Assembly (NCBI RefSeq): GCF_900659615.1
Contig: NZ_CAACUY010000018.1
Coordinates: 26,245-90,244 of the forward strand
Reading direction: 5' to 3'
Length of the DNA stretch: 64,000 nucleotides
Source: Actinomadura fibrosa
GTDB lineage: Bacteria > Actinomycetota > Actinomycetes > Streptosporangiales > Streptosporangiaceae
Shown: positions 25,316 through 33,686 of the stretch, piece by piece
Layout of the letters: every line of letters starts with the position of its first letter
Numbering within the stretch: the stretch's first letter is position 1
Program-made: the position numbers and the translations under genes
The notes under the pieces: generated by a model
What the model was told of the DNA's origin: nothing
Seen by the model: only the letters and a program-made list of their open reading frames with translations
Database searches by the model: none

Positions 25316-26629
25316 GTGTTGGACGGACAACTGCCACAAAGCGCCCTGCCCGGCTACGAGCTGCTGGACGAACTCGGCAGAGGCGGCATGGGCGTGGTCT
25401 ACCGGGCGCGCGCCGTCGGCGACGGGGCTTCCGCCGAACCCCTGGCCATCAAGGTGATCCGCCCCGAACTGGCCGGCGATCCCGCCTACCGGAGCCGTTT
25501 CGCACAAGAGATCGACCGGGCCCGGCGCGTCACGCACGAGAACATCGTCCCGGTACTCGACGCGGGTGAGCACGAGGGCCACCTCTACCTGGTCATGCCC
25601 TGTGTCGATGGCACGACCCTCAAGGACATCCTCGACAAGCTGGACCGCATGACCCCGGCCAAGGCGGTCGAGACCATCGTGCGGATCGCCGACGCCCTCG
25701 ACAGCGTGCACGAGGCGGGCCTGCTCCACGGCGACGTCTCGCCTTGCAACATCATCCTGGCCGGCTCCCGCAGCTCCCCCCGTCCCATGCTCACCGACTT
25801 CGGCCTCGCCCGTCCGCTGAGCACCGCGGGCCTCAGCGCGGCCGAGACCTGGGCCCGGACCGGAGCCGGAATCGGCACCCCGGGTTTCATGGCGCCCGAG
25901 GCCGTCTCAGGAGACCGGCTGACTCCGGCCGCCGACGTCTACTCCCTGGCCGCGGTGCTGCACTACGTCCTGATCGGCAAGGCGCCTCTCGGGGGCATGA
26001 CGCCGCTTCGCAAGCAACGCCCGGAGATCCCGCGCCGTGTGGAGCAGGCCGTCGTCCGCGCGCTCAGCGCGGACCCGGCCGACCGCCACGCCTCCGCGAG
26101 ACAGTTCGCCGATGCCCTGCTGGACGCTCGGCCGAACCGGTCCCGGTGGCTTCGGATCGCCCCGGCGGCAGCCGTCACGGCCTTGCTGATCACCCTGGCG
26201 TTCACCTACATGTACGGCCGCCCGGCTCACGGCAGGGTGGCCGGCCAAGCGGCACCGTCCCCCTCGCCGACCCCGACTGCGCCGTCTCCCTCAGCTACTC
26301 GCACCCCCAAGCCCAGCCACACCGCGACCGCCGCACCGCCTCTTTCCTCGCCCACCTCAGCCCGGCCCTCCCGCACATCCTCACCCCGCCCGAGCCAAGG
26401 CACGCGGGTCCCCGTCAGGTGTGACCGCTACAAGGTGACCGCCCACGACATGTACCTGCGGACCGAGAACAACGAGCTCACCAACGACTCCCTCGTGAGA
26501 GGAGAGATCGCCACCGTGACGCGGCGCGGCGCTCCAGGCGGGCGCACTCAGCTCTGGTACGTCACCACCGACAGAGGCCAACGAGGCTGGGTCTACGAAG
26601 ACGATCGCTACTGGACGCCCTACTGCTGA
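25316..26629 (+). CDS. Membrane Ser/Thr protein kinase with external SH3-like domain
   Basis: A 437-residue Hanks-type kinase. It has the Gly loop GRGGMGVVY (21-29), Lys46 (LAIKVI), catalytic Asp140 in LLHGDVSPCNI, DFG at 161-163 and GTPGFMAPEA. The usual HRD is HGD, so it is a non-RD kinase with a shortened P+1 region. One transmembrane helix (about 281-299, APAAAVTALLITLAFTYMY) leads to a Pro/Ser/Thr-rich linker and an extracytoplasmic SH3-like domain (about 365-437; MYLRTENN...YVTTDRGQRGWVYED) that could bind peptidoglycan or other ligands. The GTG start lies in an operon with the HTH gene. Confidence 0.88.
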   Translation: MLDGQLPQSALPGYELLDELGRGGMGVVYRARAVGDGASAEPLAIKVIRPELAGDPAYRSRFAQEIDRARRVTHENIVPVLDAGEHEGHLYLVMPCVDGTTLKDILDKLDRMTPAKAVETIVRIADALDSVHEAGLLHGDVSPCNIILAGSRSSPRPMLTDFGLARPLSTAGLSAAETWARTGAGIGTPGFMAPEAVSGDRLTPAADVYSLAAVLHYVLIGKAPLGGMTPLRKQRPEIPRRVEQAVVRALSADPADRHASARQFADALLDARPNRSRWLRIAPAAAVTALLITLAFTYMYGRPAHGRVAGQAAPSPSPTPTAPSPSATRTPKPSHTATAAPPLSSPTSARPSRTSSPRPSQGTRVPVRCDRYKVTAHDMYLRTENNELTNDSLVRGEIATVTRRGAPGGRTQLWYVTTDRGQRGWVYEDDRYWTPYC

Positions 26630-26638
26630 CCCCGTTCA

Positions 26639-27547
26639 CTATTGCTGTTGGCGCAGGTCGACGGCTTGGGTTCGGAGGAGGCGGAGCATGCGGTTGACGT
26701 GGCGGGGGAGGTGCCGCGTCCGGGCGTGCTGGGCGACGAGGAGGACGTCGGGGCCCTCGGCGTCCAGGGGGCGGCGGGTGATGACGCCGCTGCGTTCGAG
26801 CGGGTCGTCGGCGATGCTGTAGTCGGGCAGGAGCGTGACGCCGAGGCCCTCGGCGACCATGACCTTGCCCATCTCGGCGCCGTCGACGGAGTAGGCGAAG
26901 GCGGGCTCGCGCCCGTCCAGCAGGCGGTGGACGTAGCGGTGCATGAGGTAGCCCGAGCGCATCGCGACGAAGGGCTCGGCGAGCATGCGGTCGAGCGGGA
27001 CGGCGTCCAGGCGCGCGAGCGGGCTGTCGGTGCGGCAGCAGACGGTGGGGCGGCCGCGCAGCAGCTCGACGGTCGCGAGGTCCGGGGGCTGGTCGTCGCC
27101 GTCGATGAGGTTGATGAGGCCGAGGTCGAGGGCGCCGCCGCGCAGCGCGTCCCGGATGTCGGCCTGCTGGAGGGTGACCAGCTCCACCTGCGTGCCGGGG
27201 TGCGCGGCGCGGAACGTGCGCATCGCGGGCGCGACGAGCGGGACGGTCGCCGCGTTCACCGTGCCGATGCGGATCATCTGCCGGGACCTGGCCTGGTCGT
27301 CGGCGGCCGCGCGCAGCCGGTGGACGGCGTCGAGGACCTCGGCGATCCAGGGCAGCAGCTCGCGGCCGTCCGCGCTGATCCGGGTGCCCGCGCGGTGCCG
27401 GTCGAGCAGCGTGAGGCCGAGCTCGCGCTCCAGGTTGCCGATCGTCTGGCTGAGCGCCGGCTGGGACATGTGCAGCGCCTCGCTGGCCCGGCGCATCGAG
27501 CCGAGCCGGGTGACGGCCGCGACGCATTCGAGCTGTTCGATCCGCAT
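26639..27547 (-). CDS. LysR-family regulator of the organosulfur cluster
   Basis: A 302-residue LysR protein. Its helix-turn-helix occupies residues 1-60 (LECVAAVTRLGSMRRASEALHMSQPALSQTIGNLERELG), and the effector domain starts near residue 92 (MIRIGTVNAATVPLVAP). It is transcribed divergently from the dimethylsulfone monooxygenase gene across 88 bases, the normal LysR layout for control of that operon. It may respond to sulfur status, for example a sulfur metabolite, but the ligand is not visible in sequence. It converges with the kinase gene nine bases away. Confidence 0.88.
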   Translation of the reverse strand: MRIEQLECVAAVTRLGSMRRASEALHMSQPALSQTIGNLERELGLTLLDRHRAGTRISADGRELLPWIAEVLDAVHRLRAAADDQARSRQMIRIGTVNAATVPLVAPAMRTFRAAHPGTQVELVTLQQADIRDALRGGALDLGLINLIDGDDQPPDLATVELLRGRPTVCCRTDSPLARLDAVPLDRMLAEPFVAMRSGYLMHRYVHRLLDGREPAFAYSVDGAEMGKVMVAEGLGVTLLPDYSIADDPLERSGVITRRPLDAEGPDVLLVAQHARTRHLPRHVNRMLRLLRTQAVDLRQQQ

Positions 27548-27655
27548 GATCCCTCCAGCGGTGACAGGTTTCCCCTATCGCCCCGTCACGAATGCCACAT
27601 TGACCAGCGGCGGGGCGGCGCGCACAATCTTAACTATGTCTATAGGGAATATAGA
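27548..27655. promoter_or_regulatory. Divergent promoter region of the organosulfur cluster
   Basis: The gap between the LysR gene and the first monooxygenase gene holds a core in opposite orientations: TTTCCCCTATCG near 27572 and CTATAGGGAATATAG at 27640-27654. The latter is itself an inverted repeat (CTATA and TATAG around five bases). Such AT-rich dyads fit LysR recognition. The second site overlaps the chosen ATG of sfnG, so either the site reaches into the gene or translation starts a few codons later. Confidence 0.4.
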
Positions 27656-28769
27656 AAACTCGGAGGCGGTGAAGTTCGCCTACTGGGTGCCGAACGTCAG
27701 CGGCGGCCTGGTCGTCAGCAAGATCGAGCAGCGCACGGACTGGGGATACGACTACAACCGGAAGCTCGCCGTCCTCGCCGAGAACAACGGGTTCGAGTAC
27801 GCGCTCAGCCAGGTCCGGTACATCGCGTCCTACGGTGCCGCCTACCAGCACGAGTCCACCGGCTTCAGCCTCGCGCTGCTGCTCGCCACCGAGCGGCTGA
27901 AGGTGATCGCGGCGATCCATCCGGGGCTGTGGCACCCGGGCGTGCTCGCCAAGTTCATCGCGACCGCCGACCAGCTGTCCGGCGGACGGGCCGCGGTGAA
28001 CGTCGTCAGCGGCTGGTTCAAGGACGAGTTCACCAAGCTCGGCGAGCCGTGGCTGGAGCACGACGAGCGGTACCGGCGCAGCGAGGAGTTCATCCGGGTC
28101 CTGCGCGAGATCTGGACGTCCGAGCACGCGGAGTTCGCCGGCGACTTCTACCGCCTGCACGACTTCGACCTGAAGCCGAAGCCCCTCGCGGGACCGGACC
28201 GCCCGCACCCCGAGATCTTCCAGGGCGGCAACTCCACCAGTGCGCGCCGGATGGCCGGACGGGTGTCCGACTGGTACTTCAGCAACGGCCGCGACTTCGA
28301 CGGCGTCGCCGAGCAGATCGCCGACGTCGGAGCCGAGGCGGCCCTGCACGGACGGCGGGTGCGGTTCGGCCTCAACGGGTTCATGATCGCCCGCGACACC
28401 GAGGCCGAGGCCCGCGAGGTGCTGCGCGAGATCGTCGCCAAGGCCGACCGGGAGGCCGTGGAGGGCTTCGGCTCGGCCGTCAAGCAGGCCGGGCGGTCGA
28501 CGTCCGACGGCAAGGGCATGTGGCAGGACTCCGAGTTCGCCGACCTCGTCCAGTACAACGACGGCTTCCGCACCGGGCTGATCGGCACGCCCGAGCAGAT
28601 CGCCGAGCGGATCGTCGCCTACAAGCGCCTCGGCGTGGACCTGTTCCTGCTCGGCTTCCTGCACTACCTGGAGGACGTCGAGTACTTCGGAAAGCGCGTC
28701 CTGCCGCTGGTCCGCGAGCTGGAGGCCGCCGACGCCGAGCGCGCGGAGCCGGCGCGGGCCGGTTCCTAG
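27636..28769 (+). CDS. sfnG: FMNH2-dependent dimethylsulfone monooxygenase (SfnG-like)
   Basis: A 377-residue luciferase-like (LLM) flavin monooxygenase. KFAYWVPNVSGGLVVSKIEQRTDWGYDYN is the characteristic SfnG N-terminus; GLWHPGVLAKFIATADQLSGGRAAVNVVSGWFKDEF and IFQGGNSTSARRMAGRVSDWYFSNG continue it. SfnG converts dimethylsulfone to methanesulfinate using reduced flavin from a partner reductase. The ATG at 27636 lacks a clear ribosome binding site; a GTG nearer to KFAYWVP follows GGAGGC but is very close to it, so the exact start is open. The downstream sulfonate enzymes complete the sulfur-scavenging route. Confidence 0.88.
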   Translation: MSIGNIENSEAVKFAYWVPNVSGGLVVSKIEQRTDWGYDYNRKLAVLAENNGFEYALSQVRYIASYGAAYQHESTGFSLALLLATERLKVIAAIHPGLWHPGVLAKFIATADQLSGGRAAVNVVSGWFKDEFTKLGEPWLEHDERYRRSEEFIRVLREIWTSEHAEFAGDFYRLHDFDLKPKPLAGPDRPHPEIFQGGNSTSARRMAGRVSDWYFSNGRDFDGVAEQIADVGAEAALHGRRVRFGLNGFMIARDTEAEAREVLREIVAKADREAVEGFGSAVKQAGRSTSDGKGMWQDSEFADLVQYNDGFRTGLIGTPEQIAERIVAYKRLGVDLFLLGFLHYLEDVEYFGKRVLPLVRELEAADAERAEPARAGS

Positions 28770-28895
28770 CGGGGCCGGGCTCCCGATGCGCCTCGTCCGC
28801 CGACGCCACATCGACCTGCTGAGGACGTGCAGTGCGCTGTGTCGTGGCCGTGCGTCCACGACCAGTCCGCAACCCCTCTGAGGAGAGAAACCAGC

Positions 28896-30107
28896 ATGTC
28901 GATCGCCACCACCGCCAAGAAGACGGACCGCGAGGAGCGCTTCGCCGCCGCCCTGGAGCGCGCCGACCTCGTCGCCGCCGAGCTGCGCGCCACCGCCGCC
29001 GAGCGCGACCGCGCCGGCCGGACGCCGCGCGCCGAGGTCGAGCTGCTGCGCTCGCACGACCTCCTCCAGGTCCAGGAGCCCGTCGAGTACGGCGGCGACG
29101 GACTCAGCTACGCGCAGGCGGCGCAGATCACCCGCCGGATCGCGCGCGGCGACACGTCCATCGCCCACCTCATCGGCTACCACTACGCGCAGACCCGCAT
29201 CGCGCCGCTGTTCGGGACGCCCGAGCAGGCCGACGCCCTCTCCCGCCGCAACGGCGAGGAGAAGCTGTTCTGGGGCGGGGTGCAGAACCCGCGCGGCGGA
29301 TCGGACCTCGTCCTGACCCGCGACGGGGACGGCTTCCGCCTCGACGGGCGCCGCTCGTTCGCCTCCGGCGCGAGCCTCGGCGACCACCTGTCGGTCACCG
29401 CGTCCTACGAGGGCGAGCTGGTGTTCGTCTCGCTGCCCGGCGGGCGCGAGGGGTTCCGCGCCCTCGGCGACTGGGACAACATCGGCCAGCGCCTCACCGA
29501 CTCCGGCGGCGTCGAGTTCGACGGCGCCCGCGTCGAGCGCTCGGAGATCCTCGGCCCCGACCCGCTCACCGGACGGACGCTCACCCCCTACCAGACGCTC
29601 GTCACGCCCCACTGGCAGCTCGCGTTCGTCAACTTCTACATCGGGACGGCCGAGGGCGCGTTCGAGGAGGCCCTCGACTGGACGCGCCTGCACGCGGCGC
29701 CGTGGGAGACCTCGGGCGTCGACGCCGCCACCGACGACCTGTACATCCTCCAGACCGTGGGCGAGCTGCGGAGCGAGATCCGCGCCGCCGCCCTGCTCGC
29801 CGACCGGGCCGGGGACGCCCTCCAGACGGCGCTGGACACCGGCCCGTCCCTCACCGAGGAGCAGCGCGCCGAGGCGGCCATCGCCATCTACGAGGCGAAG
29901 TACCTGACCACGAAGGTCGCGCTGGCGGCGGCGTCGCGGCTGTTCGAGATCCAGGGCGCGCGGGCGACGACCAGCGCCTACGGCTTCGACCGGCACTGGC
30001 GCAACCTGCGCACCCACACCGTCCACGACCCGGTCGCCTACAAGGCGCGCGAGGTCGGGGACTGGGCCCTGAACCGGCGCGCCCCGCAGTTCTCGCTCTA
30101 CCGCTGA
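28896..30107 (+). CDS. Acyl-CoA-dehydrogenase-fold flavin oxidoreductase of sulfur cluster
   Basis: A 403-residue protein with the acyl-CoA dehydrogenase fold: N-terminal helices (LLRSHDLLQVQEPVEYGGDGLSY), a central beta domain (EEKLFWGGVQNPRGGSDL...FRLDGRRSFASGASLGDH) and a C-terminal bundle (FEIQGARATTSAYGFDRHWRNLRTHTVHDPVAYK). The RHWRNxRTHTxHDP ending is that of SfnC/DszC-like flavin monooxygenases rather than beta-oxidation enzymes, and there is no typical CoA-dehydrogenase Glu motif. It probably uses reduced flavin on a sulfur substrate. The ATG has GAGGAGA upstream; the following gene encodes a diverged relative. Confidence 0.85.
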   Translation: MSIATTAKKTDREERFAAALERADLVAAELRATAAERDRAGRTPRAEVELLRSHDLLQVQEPVEYGGDGLSYAQAAQITRRIARGDTSIAHLIGYHYAQTRIAPLFGTPEQADALSRRNGEEKLFWGGVQNPRGGSDLVLTRDGDGFRLDGRRSFASGASLGDHLSVTASYEGELVFVSLPGGREGFRALGDWDNIGQRLTDSGGVEFDGARVERSEILGPDPLTGRTLTPYQTLVTPHWQLAFVNFYIGTAEGAFEEALDWTRLHAAPWETSGVDAATDDLYILQTVGELRSEIRAAALLADRAGDALQTALDTGPSLTEEQRAEAAIAIYEAKYLTTKVALAAASRLFEIQGARATTSAYGFDRHWRNLRTHTVHDPVAYKAREVGDWALNRRAPQFSLYR

Positions 30108-30172
30108 TCCGGCTCCGGTCCCGTGGCGGTCCTCCTCCGCCGCCGCGGGACCGATCCGGCGAAGGGAGACCC

Positions 30173-31369
30173 ATGACGATCCGCTCCGGCGACGAGGCCG
30201 TGGAGGCCGCGCGCAAGCTCGCCGCCGCGTTCGCCCCGCAGGCCGGCGACCGCGACCGCGAACGGCGCCCGCCCGCCGCCGAGGTCGCCGAGCTCTCGGC
30301 GTCCGGGCTGCTCGGCAGCACCGTCCCGAAGCGGTTCGGCGGCCCGGAGGTGAGCGTGGCGGTCCTGGCCGAGGTGTTCCGGATCCTCGCCACCGCCGAC
30401 GCCAGCCTCGCCCAGATCCCGCACAGCCACTTCGTGTTCCTGGACGCGCTGCGCCGCCAGGGCACGGAAGAGCAGCAGAGGCGGTACTTCACCGAGGCGC
30501 TCCACGGCGCGCGGTTCGCGAACGCCCAGTCCGAACGGGGCGGACGCACGGTCACCGACGACGCCACGACCCTGCGGCGAACCGGCGACGGCGGGTACGT
30601 GCTGGACGGCGAGAAGTTCTACAGCACCGGCGCCCTCTTCGCCGACCTGCTCGTCGTCCGCGCCGTCCTCGCCGACGAACCCGCGGGCGGCAACGGCGCC
30701 GCGCCGAAGGCCCTGGCCTACATCCGCCGCGACACTCCGGGCGTCACGGTCGAGGACGACTGGGACGGCATGGGCCAGCGCACCACCGCGAGCGGCACCG
30801 TCCGGCTCACCGGCGTGCGCGTGGACGCCACCGAGGTCGTCCCGTACACCTCCCTGTTCGACGGCCCGACGACCTACGGCGCCCGCGCCCAGATCCTCCA
30901 CGCGGCACTGGACGCGGGCATCGCCCGCGGTGCGCTGAACGCCGCGGTCACCGCCGTGACGAAAGCGCGGCCGTGGTTCGAGAGCGGCGCCGACACCGCG
31001 GCCGGGGACCCCCTGGTCGTCCAGCAGGCCGGAGAACTGGAGATCACCGTCCGGGGCGCGGAGGCGCTCCTCCGCGAGGCCGCCGGCGCGATCGACGCCG
31101 CCGAACGCGAGCCCACCGCCGACACGACCGCGCGGGCGTCGGTGGCGACGGCCGTGGCGAAGGTCGCCGCGGCCCGCGCCGCGCTGGAGGCGTCGTCCGC
31201 GCTGTTCGAGCTGGGCGGGACGCGCTCGGCGGCCGACTCGCTCAACCTGTCCCGCCACTGGCGCGACGCCCGCACGCACACCCTCCACGACCCGGCCCGC
31301 TGGAAGGTACAGCACGTCGGCCGCTGGCTGCTGTCCGGCACCCCGCCCCCGCGCCACGGCCAGCTCTGA
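30173..31369 (+). CDS. SfnB-family sulfur acquisition oxidoreductase
   Basis: A 398-residue acyl-CoA-dehydrogenase-fold protein of the SfnB type. Landmarks are LSASGLLGSTVPKRFGGPEVSVAVLAEVFR, IPHSHFVFLDALRRQG, FANAQSERGGRT, LDGEKFYSTGALFADLLVV and the C-terminal LFELGGTRSAADSLNLSRHWRDARTHTLHDP. SfnB proteins are found in sulfone/sulfonate operons, though their precise reaction is less well established. It lies 65 bases after its paralogue, with GGGAG before the ATG. Identical fold and shared endings suggest an old duplication or heteromeric partners. Confidence 0.85.
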   Translation: MTIRSGDEAVEAARKLAAAFAPQAGDRDRERRPPAAEVAELSASGLLGSTVPKRFGGPEVSVAVLAEVFRILATADASLAQIPHSHFVFLDALRRQGTEEQQRRYFTEALHGARFANAQSERGGRTVTDDATTLRRTGDGGYVLDGEKFYSTGALFADLLVVRAVLADEPAGGNGAAPKALAYIRRDTPGVTVEDDWDGMGQRTTASGTVRLTGVRVDATEVVPYTSLFDGPTTYGARAQILHAALDAGIARGALNAAVTAVTKARPWFESGADTAAGDPLVVQQAGELEITVRGAEALLREAAGAIDAAEREPTADTTARASVATAVAKVAAARAALEASSALFELGGTRSAADSLNLSRHWRDARTHTLHDPARWKVQHVGRWLLSGTPPPRHGQL

Positions 31370-31399
31370 GCCCCGCCCCGGCACAAGGAAAGAGACATC

Positions 31400-32572
31400 G
31401 TGACCCTGACGTTGCACTGGTTCCTGCCCACCTACGGAGACTCGCGCTACATCGTGGGAGGCGGCCACGGGCAGCTCGCCGGCGCGGCGGCCGGCGACCG
31501 CCGCGCGTCGATCGGCTACCTGTCGTCGATCGTCCGCGCCGCCGAGGAGTTCGGCTTCACCGGCGCGCTCACCCCCACCGGCGCCTGGTGCGAGGACGCC
31601 TGGCTGACCACGGCGATGCTGGCGCGCGAGTCGGAGCGGCTGGCGTTCCTGGTGGCGTTCCGTCCCGGGCTGATCAGTCCCACGCTCGCCGCGCAGATGG
31701 CCGCCACGTTCTCCGCGCACGCCCCCGGACGGCTCCTGCTCAACGTCGTCACCGGCGGCGAGGCCCACGAGCAGCGCGCCTACGGCGACCACCTCTCCAA
31801 GGACGAGCGGTACGCGCGCTGCGACGAGTTCCTGTCGGTCGTGCGGCGGCTGTGGAGCGGCGAGACGGTCACCCACCGCGGCACCCACCTCGACATCGAC
31901 GCCGCGAGCCTCCCGACCGTCCCCGACCCGGTACCGCCGCTCTACTTCGGCGGCTCCTCCCCGGCGGCGGGCCCCGTCGCCGCCGAGCACGCCGACGTCT
32001 ACCTGACCTGGGGCGAACCGGCCGACGCGGTCGCCGCCAAGATCGACTGGATCCGGGGGCTGGCCGCCGAGCGGGGCCGCAAGCCGCGCTTCGGCATACG
32101 GCTCCACGTCATCTCCCGCGACACGTCCGAAGAGGCATGGAGCCAGGCGGGACGCCTCGTCGAAGCGCTCGGCGAGGACACCGTCGCCGGTGCGCAGGCC
32201 AGCCTCGCCCGCAGCGAGTCCACCGGCCAGCGGCGCATGCGCGAGCTCCACGAGGCCAGCCGCGCCGACGGCACATGGCGCGACCCCCACGCGCTGGAGG
32301 TGGCGCCGAACCTGTGGGCCGGAGTCGGCCTCGTCCGCGGCGGCGCCGGGACGGCCCTCGTCGGCTCGCACGCCGAGGTCGCCGACCGCATCGCCGAGTA
32401 CGCCGAGATCGGCATCGACGAGTTCGTCCTCTCCGGCTACCCCCACCTGGAGGAGCTGTACTGGTTCGGGGAAGGAGTGCTCCCGCGGCTCGTCCAGCGC
32501 GGCCTCTTCCACGACACCCGCGCCACCGTCGCCGGACACAACGCCTTCCTCCCCAAGGAGACCTCGGCATGA
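31400..32572 (+). CDS. ssuD: SsuD-like alkanesulfonate monooxygenase
   Basis: A 390-residue LLM flavin monooxygenase. LTLHWFLPTYGDSRYIVGGGHG, FTGALTPTGAWCEDAWLTTAML, FRPGLISPTLAAQMAATF, LLLNVVTGGEAHEQRAYGDHLSKDERYAR and YFGGSSPAAGPVAAEHADVYLTWGEP are the SsuD landmarks. SsuD releases sulfite from alkanesulfonates with FMNH2 and oxygen. Translation starts at GTG with AAGGAAAG upstream. Its stop overlaps the ATG of the flavin reductase (ATGA), tying the two subunits of the two-component system. No SsuABC importer lies in the window. Confidence 0.9.
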   Translation: MTLTLHWFLPTYGDSRYIVGGGHGQLAGAAAGDRRASIGYLSSIVRAAEEFGFTGALTPTGAWCEDAWLTTAMLARESERLAFLVAFRPGLISPTLAAQMAATFSAHAPGRLLLNVVTGGEAHEQRAYGDHLSKDERYARCDEFLSVVRRLWSGETVTHRGTHLDIDAASLPTVPDPVPPLYFGGSSPAAGPVAAEHADVYLTWGEPADAVAAKIDWIRGLAAERGRKPRFGIRLHVISRDTSEEAWSQAGRLVEALGEDTVAGAQASLARSESTGQRRMRELHEASRADGTWRDPHALEVAPNLWAGVGLVRGGAGTALVGSHAEVADRIAEYAEIGIDEFVLSGYPHLEELYWFGEGVLPRLVQRGLFHDTRATVAGHNAFLPKETSA

Positions 32573-33042
32573 CCAAGGTCGGACTCGACCTGCGCCGCGT
32601 CTACGGCGCCTACCCGACGGGCGTCGCCGTGGTCGCGGGCCTCGTGGACGGACGCCCGTCCGGCATCGCTGCCAGCTCGTTCGTTCCCGTGTCCCTGGAC
32701 CCGCCGCTGGTCTCCGTCTGCGTCGCGCACACCTCGACGACCTGGCCGCTGCTGCGCGACCTGCCCCGCATCGGCATCAGCGTCCTCGGCGCCCACCAGG
32801 AGCACGCGGGACGGCGAATCGGCTCCCGCGCACCCGACCGGTTCGCCGGGATCGACTGGCGCGCCACCCCGGACGGCTCCGTCCTCCTCGACGGCGCCAC
32901 GGCCTGGTACGACTGCTCGATCGAGCAGCAGTTCCGCTCCGGCGACCACGACATCGTGGTCTTCCGCGTCCACGACCTGGACGCCGCCACCGAGATCCCC
33001 CCACTCGTCTTCCACAAAAGCACCTTCCGCCGCCTCACCTGA
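32569..33042 (+). CDS. Flavin reductase for the sulfur monooxygenases
   Basis: A 157-residue NAD(P)H:flavin reductase of the HpaC/SsuE-like split-barrel family: YPTGVAVVAGLVDGRPSGIAASSFVPVSLDPPLVSVCVAH, then ISVLGAHQEHAGRRIG and HDIVVFRVHDLD. It supplies FMNH2 to SfnG, SsuD and probably the two acyl-CoA-dehydrogenase-fold enzymes. The ATG overlaps the ssuD stop. It is the last gene of the cluster; the next gene is on the other strand. Confidence 0.9.
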   Translation: MTKVGLDLRRVYGAYPTGVAVVAGLVDGRPSGIAASSFVPVSLDPPLVSVCVAHTSTTWPLLRDLPRIGISVLGAHQEHAGRRIGSRAPDRFAGIDWRATPDGSVLLDGATAWYDCSIEQQFRSGDHDIVVFRVHDLDAATEIPPLVFHKSTFRRLT

Positions 33043-33080
33043 AATCCCACTCACGTCGCCGGACGACTCGGGCGTGGCCG

Positions 33081-33488
33081 CTACCGCTCCGCCATCCAGG
33101 CGGCGATCGACCGGCGATAGCCATCAGGCAAGCGGAGCCCGGACAGCTCATCGAGGGTGAACAGGCCGATCTGCTTGTGCTCATGGCTGACGAGTGGGAC
33201 GACCTCGGGAGTCAGGACGGTGCAGCCGTAGGTGACGATGACGACGCGTCGGTCGGAATCAGGAAGCGGTTGGTAGATCCACACATCCAGCAGCCGCTGC
33301 GCCCTGACCTGCCAGCCGGTCTCTTCGTCGAGCTCGCGTTCCACCGCGGCCTCGGGACTGGCGTCGCCGGCCTCCAAACGGCCGCCGGGCAGTTCCCACT
33401 CGTCGCGCTCATTCTTCAGCAGCACGACCCGGCCATCCGCCGCAGCAACGCCCTTCACCGAAACGGGCCAGGTCGGGGGCGTCCGCAT
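33081..33488 (-). CDS. NUDIX hydrolase
   Basis: A 135-residue NUDIX protein. The box GGRLEAGDASPEAAVERELDEETGW has the RExxEExGW core that binds Mg2+; the usual Glu six residues after the first Gly is replaced by Asp, and one extra residue follows, which is common in actinobacterial NUDIX proteins. The N-terminus SVKGVAAADGRVVLLKNERDEWELP supplies the first strand. It should hydrolyse a nucleoside-diphosphate-linked substrate, not identifiable from sequence. It converges with the sulfur cluster and has no operon partner. Confidence 0.87.
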   Translation of the reverse strand: MRTPPTWPVSVKGVAAADGRVVLLKNERDEWELPGGRLEAGDASPEAAVERELDEETGWQVRAQRLLDVWIYQPLPDSDRRVVIVTYGCTVLTPEVVPLVSHEHKQIGLFTLDELSGLRLPDGYRRSIAAWMAER

Positions 33489-33686
33489 GAGGGGAATCTA
33501 ACAGGCGAACCGTCCCCCGCTGCCTGGGCGACGACAGCTCGCGTGACATCGCACAGCCGCCGTCAGTGGAGGCGCGCGAAGACCAAATCGCCGTCTCGTT
33601 AAGCGGGACTGCCATTTCGGTCAACATAGTCAAGGGCGAGGCGGGTCCTGCCGGTCACAGGCGCCCGCCTTCGGTACTCATGCAGG

